Shown piece after piece: positions 24,031-32,410 of a stretch of DNA of 35,275 bases. Both the position numbers and the translations under genes were made by a program. Position 1 is the first letter of the stretch; each line of letters begins with the position of its first letter. Below the pieces are notes generated by a model. It was not told where the DNA came from, ran no database searches, and was given only the letters and a program-made list of their open reading frames with translations. The stretch is taken from the NCBI RefSeq assembly GCF_000310185.1, contig NZ_AMXD01000025.1:1-35275 (forward strand), given 5' to 3'. The DNA comes from Thauera aminoaromatica S2. Its GTDB lineage: Bacteria; Pseudomonadota; Gammaproteobacteria; Burkholderiales; Rhodocyclaceae.

Positions 24031-24576
24031 ATGACCACGCGTCCGCATCCCACCACCAAGCAACTGCTGGACCAGTTCAACACCGAGCCCGACTACAGCG
24101 ACGCCAGCCAGGATGACGCCGAAGCCTTGTCGCGCGACCGCATCCCGGTGCGCTCGCTGACCGCGGCCGACTTCGACGCCGTCGTGCGCATCGACCGCCG
24201 CACCACAGGCCACGACCGCAGCGCCTACTACCGGCGCAAGTTCGACGAGGCCCTCGGCGAGTCCGGCGTCCGCGTCTCGGTCGTCGCCGAGCAGGACGGC
24301 ATGGTCGCCGGCTTCCTGATGGCGCGGGTCGACTTCGGCGAGTTCGGCCGCGCGGCCACTGCTGCCGTGATCGACACCATCGGCGTCGATGCGGCGGCCA
24401 GCGGCAAGCACGTCGGCCGTGCGCTGGTGTCGCAGCTGCTCGCCAACCTGACCTCGCTGCACGTCGAGTCGGTGCGCACCGAGGTCGAGTGGAACCGCTT
24501 CGACCTGCTGCGCTTCCTCGACCGCTGCGGCTTCCGTCCCGGCCAGCAGCTCTCGCTGTCGCGCCCGCTCGTCTGA
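24031..24576 (+). CDS. GNAT family N-acetyltransferase (second of a tandem pair)
   Basis: A 181-residue GNAT protein with a ~35-residue polar N-terminal extension (MTTRPHPTTKQLLDQFNTEP and onward) absent from its upstream paralogue. Motif A reads VIDTIGVDAAASGKHVGRAL, where the Q/R-x-x-G-x-G/A loop appears as SGKHVGRA, so acetyl-CoA binding should be retained. The C-terminal half repeats the RTEVEWNRFDLLRFLDRCGF pattern of the first GNAT gene. The gap to that gene is 35 bases with GGAG near ATG 24031. Co-transcription with bcr is likely. Whether the two act as homologous subunits of one enzyme is open. Confidence 0.85.
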   Translation: MTTRPHPTTKQLLDQFNTEPDYSDASQDDAEALSRDRIPVRSLTAADFDAVVRIDRRTTGHDRSAYYRRKFDEALGESGVRVSVVAEQDGMVAGFLMARVDFGEFGRAATAAVIDTIGVDAAASGKHVGRALVSQLLANLTSLHVESVRTEVEWNRFDLLRFLDRCGFRPGQQLSLSRPLV

Positions 24577-24593
24577 GCGCTCGGCATCAACCG

Positions 24594-24623
24594 GCCCGGG
24601 GTCCGCGCAAGCGGGCTCCGGGC
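24594..24623 (+). repeat. 13-bp intercistronic hairpin with GCAA tetraloop
   Basis: Bases 24594-24606 pair with 24611-24623 over 13 positions, two of them G-U, closed by a GCAA (GNRA) loop. It stands 18 bases after the second GNAT gene and before the SDR gene. No T-tract follows. It may stabilise or cut the polycistronic message, or act as a weak terminator. Confidence 0.5.
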
Positions 24624-24651
24624 ATATGCACATCCAGAGGGGAAGCGGCTC

Positions 24652-25362
24652 ATGGGTTTTAGCGGAGAACTGGCTGGGAAGGTGGCGATCGTCACCGGCG
24701 GCGCGCGCGGGATCGGACGCACGATCACCGACGCGTTGGTCGCCTCCGGCGCGCGCGTGCATGTCTTCGACATGACCGACAGCAACGAGTCGGCGGGCGT
24801 GCTGCATCGGGTGAATGTGGCCGACGCGCAGTCGGTGGCCGACGCGGTGGCGCAGCTGCCCGAGCCGGCGACGTTGCTGGTCAACAACGCCGGCATCACG
24901 CGCGACCGCAGCCTGCTCAAGATGAGCGACGAGGAATGGCGCTCGGTGCTCGACGTCAACCTGAGCGGCGCATTCCACATGCTGCGCGCCTGCGCGCCGG
25001 GCATGATCGCGGCCGGCCGCGGCCGGGTCGTCAACATCACCTCGATCAACGGCCTGCGCGGCAAGTTCGGCCAGGCCAACTACACCGCGGCGAAGGCGGG
25101 CATGATCGGCCTCACCAAGACCGCGGCGCGCGAACTCGGCCCCAAGGGCATCACCGTCAACGCGGTTGCGCCCGGCATGGTGATGACCGAGATGGCGCGC
25201 GCGCTGCCGGCCGAGGTGCTCGAGCGCGCGCTGCAGGAGTCGGTGATGCGCGAGCTCGCCACCCCGGACGATATCGCCGCAGCCGTCGTCTTCCTGCTCT
25301 CGGACATGGCGCGCATGATCACCGGCGAGGTCATCCGGGTGGACGCCGGGCAGTACGTCTGA
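24652..25362 (+). CDS. Short-chain dehydrogenase/reductase, FabG-like
   Basis: A 236-residue classical SDR. TGGARGIGR (residues 15-23) is the NAD(P) glycine-rich loop, LVNNAGITRD the NNAG motif, and the catalytic Ser (NITSING), Tyr and Lys (YTAAK) are all present. The C-terminus MITGEVIRVDAGQYV is typical of 3-oxoacyl-ACP/CoA reductases. An acidic Asp follows the second strand (HVFDMTD), which favours NAD(H). Placed after the bcr operon genes, it could be a 3-hydroxyacyl-CoA dehydrogenase for 3-hydroxypimelyl-CoA or a related intermediate, but FabG-type specificity cannot be read from sequence. The ribosome site GAGGGGAAG precedes ATG 24652, and a hairpin follows the stop. Confidence 0.85.
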   Translation: MGFSGELAGKVAIVTGGARGIGRTITDALVASGARVHVFDMTDSNESAGVLHRVNVADAQSVADAVAQLPEPATLLVNNAGITRDRSLLKMSDEEWRSVLDVNLSGAFHMLRACAPGMIAAGRGRVVNITSINGLRGKFGQANYTAAKAGMIGLTKTAARELGPKGITVNAVAPGMVMTEMARALPAEVLERALQESVMRELATPDDIAAAVVFLLSDMARMITGEVIRVDAGQYV

Positions 25363-25367
25363 AACAT

Positions 25368-25396
25368 CGCAAAGCGGCCTGGGAAGCCGCTTTGCG
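25368..25396 (+). terminator. Hairpin after the SDR gene, probable operon end
   Basis: CGCAAAGCGGC (25368-25378) and GCCGCTTTGCG (25386-25396) form an 11-bp perfect stem with a seven-base loop, five bases after the SDR stop. The sequence after it is not T-rich, so intrinsic termination would be inefficient, but location and symmetry suit the end of the had-bcr transcript. Confidence 0.55.
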
Positions 25397-25548
25397 CGTA
25401 GCATGCATCACGCCCGCAGGGCCCGGAATCGTCTACCATTGAGGCGCTTTTCGTGGAACTGCAGGTATCGGGTTTCATCGGGTGGCAAGAAGGGCGGCCC
25501 GTCATGGTCAGGCTGGTCGCCTAATCCATAACGACCGGAGGAGATACC

Positions 25549-26697
25549 ATGAAACTGAAGAAGACGCTGTTCGTCGCGCTCGGTCTTGCCTTTGCGGCGG
25601 GCGCCGCCCATGCCCAGCTCAAGGTGGGCATCACCGTCTCGGCCACCGGGCCGGCCGCCTCGCTCGGCATCCCCGAGCGCAACACCGTCGAGCTGATGCC
25701 CAAGGAGATCGCCGGGCAGAAAGTCACCTACGTCGTCCTCGACGACGCCTCGGACACCACCAGCGCGGTCAAGAACATCCGCAAGCTGGTCTCCGAGGAC
25801 AAGGTCGACGTGGTGCTCGGTTCGACCACCTCGCCCAACTCGCTCGGCATGATCGACGTCGCCGCCGAATCGCAGACCCCGATGATCGCGTGGGCGGCCT
25901 CCAGCCGCATCGTCGAGCCGGTGGACGAGAAGCGGCGCTGGGTGTTCAAGACGCCGCAGAACGACTCCCACATGTCGACCGCGATCGTCTCCCACATGAC
26001 GAGCAACAACGTCAAGAACGTGGCCTTCATCGGTTTCGCCGACGCCTATGGCGAGGGCTGGTACGAGCAGTTCAAGTCGGTCGCCGAGGCGCGCGGGATC
26101 AAGATCGTCGCCAACGAGCGCTTCACCCGCACCGACACCTCGGTTACCGGGCAGGTGCTCAAGATGATGGCGGCCAAGCCCGACGCCATGTTCATCGCGG
26201 GCTCGGGCACGCCGGCGGCGCTGCCGCAGAAGACGCTCAAGGAGCGCGGCTGGTCGGGCAAGGTCTACCAGACCCACGGTGTGGCGAACAACGACTTCCT
26301 GCGCGTCTGCGGCGCCGACTGCGAGGGCACGCTGCTGCCCGCCGGTCCGGTGCTGGTCGCCGAGCAGTTGCCCGACAACAACCCGGTCAAGGCGAGCGCG
26401 ATGACCTACATCAAGGCCTACGAGGCGGCGCACGGCAAGGGCAGCGTGTCGACCTTCGGCGCCCACGCCTGGGATTCCGGCGTGATGCTGCAGGCGGCCG
26501 TTCCCGCGGCGCTCAAGAAGGCCCAGCCCGGCACCGCCGAGTTTCGTGCGGCGCTGCGCGACGCGCTCGAGAACATGAAGGAGGTCCCCGGGGCCCACGG
26601 CGTGTTCACGATGGGTCCGAACGACCACCTCGGCCTCGACCAGCGCGCGCGCGTGATGGTGCAGATCCAGAAGGGCGCCTGGAAGCTCGTCCAGTAA
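25549..26697 (+). CDS. Periplasmic substrate-binding protein of a Liv-type ABC transporter
   Basis: A 382-residue type I periplasmic binding protein. Residues 1-22 (MKLKKTLFVALGLAFAAGAAHA) form a clear Sec signal peptide with cleavage after AHA. The mature part begins QLKVGITVSATGPAASLGIP, the usual LivK start, followed by VLDDASDTTSAVKNIRKLV and VLGSTTSPNSLGM. LivK-type relatives near anaerobic aromatic gene clusters are thought to bind aromatic acids. Here benzoate, phenylacetate or a hydroxylated analogue is the natural guess. GGAGGAG precedes ATG 25549. The 152 bases upstream, between the SDR hairpin and this start, presumably contain its promoter, but I could not identify convincing hexamers. 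Confidence 0.88.
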   Translation: MKLKKTLFVALGLAFAAGAAHAQLKVGITVSATGPAASLGIPERNTVELMPKEIAGQKVTYVVLDDASDTTSAVKNIRKLVSEDKVDVVLGSTTSPNSLGMIDVAAESQTPMIAWAASSRIVEPVDEKRRWVFKTPQNDSHMSTAIVSHMTSNNVKNVAFIGFADAYGEGWYEQFKSVAEARGIKIVANERFTRTDTSVTGQVLKMMAAKPDAMFIAGSGTPAALPQKTLKERGWSGKVYQTHGVANNDFLRVCGADCEGTLLPAGPVLVAEQLPDNNPVKASAMTYIKAYEAAHGKGSVSTFGAHAWDSGVMLQAAVPAALKKAQPGTAEFRAALRDALENMKEVPGAHGVFTMGPNDHLGLDQRARVMVQIQKGAWKLVQ

Positions 26698-26811
26698 GCG
26701 GTGCTCCCGCGCGGTCGCCGGGCTTGCGGCCCGGCGGCCGCGCCGTTCCCATCAGTCGGTCCACTCGATCGCGCTTCGGCTTCCGGCCGGGGCGCGCGGA
26801 GGCTCGCGTCC

Positions 26812-27849
26812 ATGGATTTTCAGATTGCACTGATCCTCGGTCAGGACGGCATCACCAACGGCGCCATCTATGCGCTGCTAGCGCTCGCGCTGGTACTGGT
26901 GTTCGCTGTCACCCGGGTGATCTTCATCCCGCAGGGAGAGTTCGTCGCCTACGGCGCGCTCACGCTTGCGATGATCGGTAACGGTGTCTTCCCCGCCACG
27001 GCCTGGCTGCTGCTCGGTGCCGGGGTCGCCGTCGCCGCCCTCGACGGACTCGGGGCGCTGCGTGCCGGGCAGGCGCGCAAGCTGCCGAGCGTCTTCGCGG
27101 TCAATATCGGCTACCCGCTTGCGGTCCTTGCCCTGCTGCGCCTGTTGCCGCTAACCGAACTCGGCCTCGCGGTGCAGATCCTGCTCACCATGCTGGTGGT
27201 GGTGCCGCTCGGACCGATGATGTACCGCATCGTCTTTCAGCCGATCGCCGAGGCCACGGTCCTGGTGCTGCTGATCGTCTCGGTCGCGTCCCACGTCGCG
27301 ATGGTGGGCCTGGGCCTGCTGTTCTTCGGCGCCGAGGGTTACCGCACGCCGCCGCTCTCGGATGCGAGCTTCGAGGTCGGCCCGCTGACGGTGAGCGGGC
27401 AGACGATCTGGGTGATTGCGGCTTCGGTCGTGCTGATCGTCGCGCTCGCGCTGTTCTTCGGCCGCACGATCTACGGCAAGGCCTTGCGCGCCACCGCGAT
27501 CAACCGCAACGGCGCCCGCCTGATGGGGATCCCGCCCGCGCTCGCCGGCAAGCTCACCTTCCTGCTCGCCGCGCTGATCGGCGTGCTGTCGGGCGTGCTG
27601 ATCTCGCCGATCACGACGATCTACTACGACAGCGGCTTCCTGATCGGCCTCAAGGGTTTCGTCGCCGCGATCATCGGCGGGCTGGCGAGCTATCCGCTCG
27701 CAGCCTTCGGCGCGGTGCTGGTCGGCCTGCTCGAATCCTTCAGTTCGTTCTGGGCGAGCGCCTACAAGGAGGTCCTGGTGTTCACGCTGATCATCCCGGT
27801 TTTGGTCTGGCGCTCCCTGACCAGCCACCACGTGGAGGAAGAGGAATGA
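26812..27849 (+). CDS. Branched-chain-amino-acid-type ABC transporter permease (LivH-like)
   Basis: A 345-residue inner-membrane permease with about eight hydrophobic segments. The N-terminus [20 protein letters not shown] is the LivH start, and the EAA-like loop [20 protein letters not shown] is the contact for the ATPase. I start it at ATG 26812, with GGAGG about nine bases upstream. An in-frame GTG at 26701 would add a proline/arginine-rich leader unlike the family. The 114 bases before the start hold nothing I recognise. Its end overlaps the next gene by ATGA. Confidence 0.88.
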   Translation: MDFQIALILGQDGITNGAIYALLALALVLVFAVTRVIFIPQGEFVAYGALTLAMIGNGVFPATAWLLLGAGVAVAALDGLGALRAGQARKLPSVFAVNIGYPLAVLALLRLLPLTELGLAVQILLTMLVVVPLGPMMYRIVFQPIAEATVLVLLIVSVASHVAMVGLGLLFFGAEGYRTPPLSDASFEVGPLTVSGQTIWVIAASVVLIVALALFFGRTIYGKALRATAINRNGARLMGIPPALAGKLTFLLAALIGVLSGVLISPITTIYYDSGFLIGLKGFVAAIIGGLASYPLAAFGAVLVGLLESFSSFWASAYKEVLVFTLIIPVLVWRSLTSHHVEEEE

Positions 27850-29660
27850 AACCCGCGCTCTCTCCGCGCCTGGTGATGGCCGCGTTCGTCGCTCTGCTGG
27901 CGGTGGCGCCGCTGGTGCTGTCGGCCTTCTACGTCACGCTGCTCAACTACATCGGCCTGTATGCCATGGTCGCGCTCGGGCTGGTGCTGCTCACCGGTGT
28001 GGGCGGCCTGACCAGCTTCGGCCAGGCCGCCTTCGTCGGCCTCGGCGCCTACACCACCGCGCTGCTCACCACCTCGGCGGAACTGCCCGGCTGGCTGGCC
28101 TGGGCGGGCGGCTCGCCCTGGCTCGCCCTGCTCGTCGGGCTGGTGCTCACCGTCGTGGTGGCCTTCCTGATCGGCAAGCTCACCCTGCGCCTGTCCGGGC
28201 ATTACCTGCCGCTGGCGACCATCGCCTGGGGCCTGAGCCTGTACTTCCTGTTCGGCACCATGGGCTTTCTGGGCGGCCACACCGGCCTCACCGGCATCCC
28301 GCCGATCTCGCTGTTCGGCTACGAGCTGCGCCAGGGCGAGGAGGTGTATTACCTGGTCTGGCTCTTCGTGCTCGCCGGCGTGCTGACCACCAGCAACCTG
28401 CTCGACTCGCGCGAGGGCAGGGCGATTCGCGCACTCAAGGGCGGCATGGTGATGGCCGAGGCGATGGGCGTCGACACCGCGCGCTCGCGCATGGTGATCT
28501 TCATCCTCGCCGCCTTGCTCGCTTGCGCCTCGGGCTGGCTGTACGCGCACATGCAGCGCTTCGTGAATCCGACGCCATTCGGCCTGCACATCGGCATCGA
28601 GTATCTGTTCATGGCGGTCGTCGGCGGTGCGGCCCACGTCTGGGGCGCGCTCGTCGGCGCGGGCGTGATCACCGTGCTCAAGCAGTGGCTGCAGGACCTG
28701 CTGCCCAAGCTCTTCGGCACCAGCGGCAACTTCGAGGTGATCTTCTTCGGTGTGCTGATGGTGCTGGTGCTGCACAAGGCACGCGGCGGGCTGTGGCCGA
28801 TCCTGGTGTCGGGGTTCAAGCGCTTCATCCCGGTCGCGGCACAGCGTCGGGCGGTCGATCGCGATGCGTTGGCGCTACCGCGGCGCGAGCTGCCGGCCGC
28901 CGGCAGCCTGCTGCTCGAGGCCAAGGCGGTCACGCGGCGCTTCGGCGGCCTGCTCGCCAACAACAACATGAGCCTGGAGGTGCGGGCGGGCGAGATCCTC
29001 GCCCTGATCGGTCCCAACGGCGCGGGCAAGAGCACGATGTTCAACCAGGTTTCGGGCGTGGATACGCCGACCTCGGGCGAGGTCCGTTTCCTCGGCGAGT
29101 CGGTGGTCGGCAAGGGCTCACGCGCGATCGCGCGCATGGGCATGAGCCGCACCTTCCAGCACGTGCGCCTGCTGCCCACCATGAGCGTACTCGAGAACGT
29201 CGCCATCGGCGCCCACATGCGCGGCACGAGCGGCGTGCTGTCGGCGGCGTGGCGGATGGACCGCGCCGAGGAGGCGCGCCTGCTCGCCGAGGCTGCGCGC
29301 CAGATCGAGCGCGTGGGCCTGGGCGAGCACATGTTCGACGAGGCCGGCAGCCTCGCGCTCGGCCAGCAGCGCATCCTCGAGATCGCGCGTGCGCTCGCCT
29401 CCGACCCCTGCCTGCTGCTGCTCGACGAGCCTGCCGCCGGTTTGCGCTACAAGGAGAAGGAAGCGCTCGGCGACCTGCTGCGCAAGCTGCGCGGCGAAGG
29501 CATGGGCGTGCTGCTGGTCGAGCACGACATGGACTTCGTGATGGGCCTGGTCGATCGCGTGGTGGTGATGGAGTTCGGCGAGAAGATCGCCGAGGGCCTG
29601 CCGGAGGACGTGCAGCGCGACCCGGCCGTGCTCGCGGCCTATCTCGGAGGAGAAGACTGA
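27846..29660 (+). CDS. Fused ABC transporter permease (LivM-like) and ATPase (LivG-like)
   Basis: A 604-residue fusion. Residues ~1-320 are a LivM permease with some nine membrane segments ([20 protein letters not shown] early; the EAA-type loop [20 protein letters not shown]). A short linker is followed by a LivG ATPase from about residue 350: Walker [11 protein letters not shown]-loop in [10 protein letters not shown], signature LALGQQR, Walker [12 protein letters not shown] and H-loop VEHDMDFV. In most genomes these are two genes. The fusion fixes one ATPase to one permease and leaves the second ATPase, LivF, separate. Start and end overlap the neighbouring genes. Confidence 0.9.
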   Translation: MKPALSPRLVMAAFVALLAVAPLVLSAFYVTLLNYIGLYAMVALGLVLLTGVGGLTSFGQAAFVGLGAYTTALLTTSAELPGWLAWAGGSPWLALLVGLVLTVVVAFLIGKLTLRLSGHYLPLATIAWGLSLYFLFGTMGFLGGHTGLTGIPPISLFGYELRQGEEVYYLVWLFVLAGVLTTSNLLDSREGRAIRALKGGMVMAEAMGVDTARSRMVIFILAALLACASGWLYAHMQRFVNPTPFGLHIGIEYLFMAVVGGAAHVWGALVGAGVITVLKQWLQDLLPKLFGTSGNFEVIFFGVLMVLVLHKARGGLWPILVSGFKRFIPVAAQRRAVDRDALALPRRELPAAGSLLLEAKAVTRRFGGLLANNNMSLEVRAGEILALIGPNGAGKSTMFNQVSGVDTPTSGEVRFLGESVVGKGSRAIARMGMSRTFQHVRLLPTMSVLENVAIGAHMRGTSGVLSAAWRMDRAEEARLLAEAARQIERVGLGEHMFDEAGSLALGQQRILEIARALASDPCLLLLDEPAAGLRYKEKEALGDLLRKLRGEGMGVLLVEHDMDFVMGLVDRVVVMEFGEKIAEGLPEDVQRDPAVLAAYLGGED

Positions 29661-30427
29661 TGGCGACGAAGAACCTTAGCGATCGCCCGGTACTGCGGGT
29701 CGAAGGCCTGTGCGTTTCCTACGGCAAGGTCGAGGCGCTCACCGACGCCAGCATCACGGTCGGGGAGGGCCAGATCGTCACCGTGATCGGCCCCAACGGC
29801 GCCGGCAAGACCACCATGCTGTCGGCGATCATGGGGCTGCTGCCCTCGCGTGGTCGCATCGAGTTCGACAGCGTGGCGATGGTGGCGCCGGAGGTCGAGA
29901 CCATGGTCGCGAGCGGGATGAACCTGGTCCCGGAGAAGCGCGAGCTTTTCGGCGAGATGAGCGTCGAGGACAATCTCGTGCTGGGTGCCTTCCAGCGCTA
30001 CCGCATGGGCTTGCGCGACCACGCGCAGACCATGGAAGAGATCTTCGCGCTCTTCCCGCGCCTGCGCGAACGTCGCACGCAGATGGCCGGCACCCTCTCG
30101 GGCGGCGAACGCCAGATGCTGGCGGTCGGTCGCGCGCTGATGGCCAAGCCCAAGCTGCTGATGCTCGACGAGCCCAGCCTGGGGCTGGCGCCGCTGATCA
30201 CGCGCGAGATCTTCCGCATCGTCACGCAACTGCGCAGCCGCGGGGTGTCCATCCTCCTGGTCGAGCAGAACGCCCGGGCTGCGCTGCAGGTGGCCGACTA
30301 CGCCTACGTGCTCGAGACCGGCGGGATCGCCATGGAGGGCCCCGCCTCCGAGCTCGCCGGCGACCGGCGCGTGATCGATGCCTACCTCGGCGTGGGCGGC
30401 AAGCATCAGGAGATGCTGGCGACGTAA
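29660..30427 (+). CDS. ABC transporter ATPase (LivF-like)
   Basis: A 255-residue second ATPase of the Liv-type importer. Walker A is GPNGAGKTT, the signature LSGGERQ, Walker B LLMLDEPSLGL, and the H-loop region VEQNARAAL carries the Gln-Asn typical of LivF. It lacks membrane segments and should pair with the LivG domain of the preceding fusion. ATG 29660 overlaps the previous stop in TGATG. The longer upstream reading is out of frame with livG and rejected. It is the last gene of the transporter operon, followed by an inverted repeat. Confidence 0.9.
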   Translation: MATKNLSDRPVLRVEGLCVSYGKVEALTDASITVGEGQIVTVIGPNGAGKTTMLSAIMGLLPSRGRIEFDSVAMVAPEVETMVASGMNLVPEKRELFGEMSVEDNLVLGAFQRYRMGLRDHAQTMEEIFALFPRLRERRTQMAGTLSGGERQMLAVGRALMAKPKLLMLDEPSLGLAPLITREIFRIVTQLRSRGVSILLVEQNARAALQVADYAYVLETGGIAMEGPASELAGDRRVIDAYLGVGGKHQEMLAT

Positions 30428-30533
30428 GGAGTGAGGCGTGAGGTGCGAGGCGCGGTGGGTCCGGGGGCGCTCGCGGACTTCCCGGCTGTGGCGGTTCCGC
30501 TCCTTGCGCCTCACGTCTCGCGCCTTACTCCTC
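30426..30533. repeat. Long imperfect inverted repeat of the TGAGGCG family
   Basis: The left arm (30426-30453, containing GTGAGGCGTGAGGTGCGAGG) and right arm (30506-30533, containing GCGCCTCACGTCTCGCGCC) are 28 bases each and complementary with about seven mismatches, several of which are G-U compatible in RNA. They flank a 52-base loop. Related half-elements lie at 11884-11929 and 12082-12120. It starts inside the stop codon region of the LivF-like gene. It is probably a dispersed intergenic palindrome. Confidence 0.6.
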
Positions 30534-30582
30534 GGCGCGCGCTAAACTCGCGGCCTCCATGCTTTTTCGGGCCTGTTCCGCG

Positions 30583-31050
30583 ATGAAGAAACGCTCCTCC
30601 GTTCTCCGTTCCTCGATCGCCTCGGTCCTGTGCGCGGCCGCCTTCTCCGCCGCGGCGCAGGGGGGGGGCGCCAGCCTGCCGGTGGCCGAACTCGGGGCCG
30701 GCATGTACCGCATCGAGGCCGAGGTCGCCCATACCGCAGAGGCACGCCAGACCGGGCTGATGCACCGCGTGGCGATGCCGCTGCATCGCGGCATGGTGTT
30801 CGTGTTTCCGGAGGAGGGGGCGCACTGCATGTGGATGCGCAACACGCATCTGCCGCTCTCGGTCGCCTTCATCGATGCCAGGGGGAAGATCCTCAACATC
30901 GAGCGCATGGCGCCGCGCACCGAGGTCAACCACTGCGCGGCCGCGCCGGCGCGCTTCGCGCTCGAGATGAACGCCGGCTGGTTCGAAGAGCGCGGGATCG
31001 CTGCGGGTGCGCTGCTGCGCGGTATCGACCGCCTGCCCGCGCCGCGCTGA
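30583..31050 (+). CDS. DUF192 family protein with signal peptide
   Basis: A 155-residue exported protein. Residues ~1-27 form a signal peptide (MKKRSSVLRSSIASVLCAAA, then FSAAA). The DUF192 core follows: TAEARQTGLMHRVAMPLHRGM, MVFVFPEEGAHCMWMRNTHL and PLSVAFIDARGKILNIERM. Function of the family is unknown. I chose ATG 30583 over an ATG 24 bases upstream because it gives a standard signal peptide. It lies between the transporter and the flagellar genes and shows no functional link to either. Confidence 0.82.
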   Translation: MKKRSSVLRSSIASVLCAAAFSAAAQGGGASLPVAELGAGMYRIEAEVAHTAEARQTGLMHRVAMPLHRGMVFVFPEEGAHCMWMRNTHLPLSVAFIDARGKILNIERMAPRTEVNHCAAAPARFALEMNAGWFEERGIAAGALLRGIDRLPAPR

Positions 31051-31173
31051 AGGGCGCCCGGGCGGATCGAAAGCCCGCGCCGGGACACGGCCGGGATGAT
31101 CGGCGCGGTCTCGGCGGCGCTCGCACAAAGCGCCGAATTGCGCCGCTTTCCACCACGTTTTCTGCGTCCGGCC

Positions 31174-31197
31174 CTTGCCGGCATCGGCCGATAATCC
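31174..31197 (+). promoter_or_regulatory. Conserved element upstream of flhB
   Basis: CTTGCCGGCATCGGCCGATAATCC, spelled here in parts as CTTG, CCGGCATCG and CGATAATCC, recurs almost unchanged 42 bases before flhF. It contains GCCGATAA, a perfect sigma-28 -10 box, but no TAAA-type -35 at the right distance. The rest of the 207-base gap (31051-31257) shows nothing else. Confidence 0.4.
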
Positions 31198-31257
31198 GCA
31201 CACGTCGCCGCGCGCCCGTATTCCTGCGGTGCGGCGCGACGGCGGACGGAGCCGGCC

Positions 31258-32400
31258 GTGGCCGAAGACAGCGACCTCGAGAAGACAGAAGACCCCTCGT
31301 CACGCAGGCTGGAACAGGCGCGTGAGGAAGGCCAGGTCCCGCAATCGCGGGAGCTGTCGACCTTCCTCGTCACCATGACCGGTGCGGCGACCTTGCTGTT
31401 GCTCGGGGGCTGGATGGCGGGGCGGGTGATGGGGCTGTTCCGCGACGGTTTCGCCTTCGACCGCCGCGCCGCCTTCGACGAGAACGTCATGCTCGACATG
31501 CTCGAGCGCATGCTCGGCGGCGCGCTGCTCACCCTGATGCCGCTCTTCGTCGCGCTGATGGTCGCCGCAGTGGCTGCGCCGATGGTGCTCGGCGGTCTGG
31601 TCTTCGCACCCAAGGTGCTCGGGCTCAAGTTTGACCGCCTCGACCCGCTGCAGGGGCTGGGGCGCATGTTCTCGCTGCACGGGCTGGTCGAGATGTTCAA
31701 GGCCATCCTGAAGTCCGTACTGGTCGGCGGCGTGGCCGCCCTGGTGCTGTGGTACGAGTTCGAGCACCTGTTCAGCCTGATGGTCGAGCCCCTCGAGACC
31801 GGCATGGCGGATTTTTCCGCCACCATCGTCTTCGCCACCCTGCTGATCGTACTCAGCCTCGGCCTGCTCGCCGCGATCGACGTGCCCTTCCAGCTCTGGC
31901 AGTACCACAAGAAGCTGCGCATGACGAAGGAAGAGGTCAAGCGCGAGAGCAAGGAGCAGGAAGGCGACCCGATGATCAAGGGCCGCATCCGCGCGATGCA
32001 GCGCGAGATGGCGCGCCGTCGCATGATGGCCGAGGTGCCCAAGGCCGACGTGGTGGTCACCAACCCGACCCATTTCTCCGTCGCCCTCAAGTACGACGCC
32101 GCGAAGATGGGCGCGCCGGTGGTGGTCGCCAAGGGGCGGGGAGAGCTCGCCCTCAAGATCCGCGAGATCGCGAAGGAGAGCGAAGTCCCGCTGCTCGAGG
32201 CGCCGCCGCTTGCGCGCGCGCTATACAAGCATTGCGAGCTCGAGCAGGCGATCCCGGCCGCGCTGTACACCGCGGTCGCCGAGGTGATGGCCTATGTCTA
32301 TCAGCTCGACGCCTGGATGAAGCAGGGCGGCCTGCCGCCTGCCGCCCCCACTGCCTTGCCGGTGCCCGTCGGGATGGATCCCGGCGTGCCCGCGGAATGA
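31258..32400 (+). CDS. flhB: Flagellar biosynthesis protein FlhB
   Basis: A 380-residue component of the flagellar type III export gate that switches substrate specificity by self-cleavage. The N-terminus (EDSDLEKTEDPSSRRLEQAR) is typical. About four membrane segments lie between residues 30 and 220, and the autocleavage motif Asn269-Pro270-Thr271-His272 is at the same position as in enteric FlhB. The C-terminal cytoplasmic domain follows. It begins with GTG at 31258, since no better ATG exists upstream in frame. The stop is ten bases before flhA, so the two are co-transcribed. Confidence 0.95.
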   Translation: MAEDSDLEKTEDPSSRRLEQAREEGQVPQSRELSTFLVTMTGAATLLLLGGWMAGRVMGLFRDGFAFDRRAAFDENVMLDMLERMLGGALLTLMPLFVALMVAAVAAPMVLGGLVFAPKVLGLKFDRLDPLQGLGRMFSLHGLVEMFKAILKSVLVGGVAALVLWYEFEHLFSLMVEPLETGMADFSATIVFATLLIVLSLGLLAAIDVPFQLWQYHKKLRMTKEEVKRESKEQEGDPMIKGRIRAMQREMARRRMMAEVPKADVVVTNPTHFSVALKYDAAKMGAPVVVAKGRGELALKIREIAKESEVPLLEAPPLARALYKHCELEQAIPAALYTAVAEVMAYVYQLDAWMKQGGLPPAAPTALPVPVGMDPGVPAE

Positions 32401-32410
32401 AGCCTGAACC

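Noticed and set aside
26701-26811. GTG start extending the LivH-like permease by 37 residues
   Set aside because: The added segment is polar and Pro/Arg/Ala-rich, unlike any permease N-terminus, and ATG 26812 has a GGAGG site.
31168-31194. A complete sigma-28 promoter before flhB
   Set aside because: The -10 box GCCGATAA is perfect, but the -35 position reads GC-rich sequence without TAAA, so I record only the conserved element.
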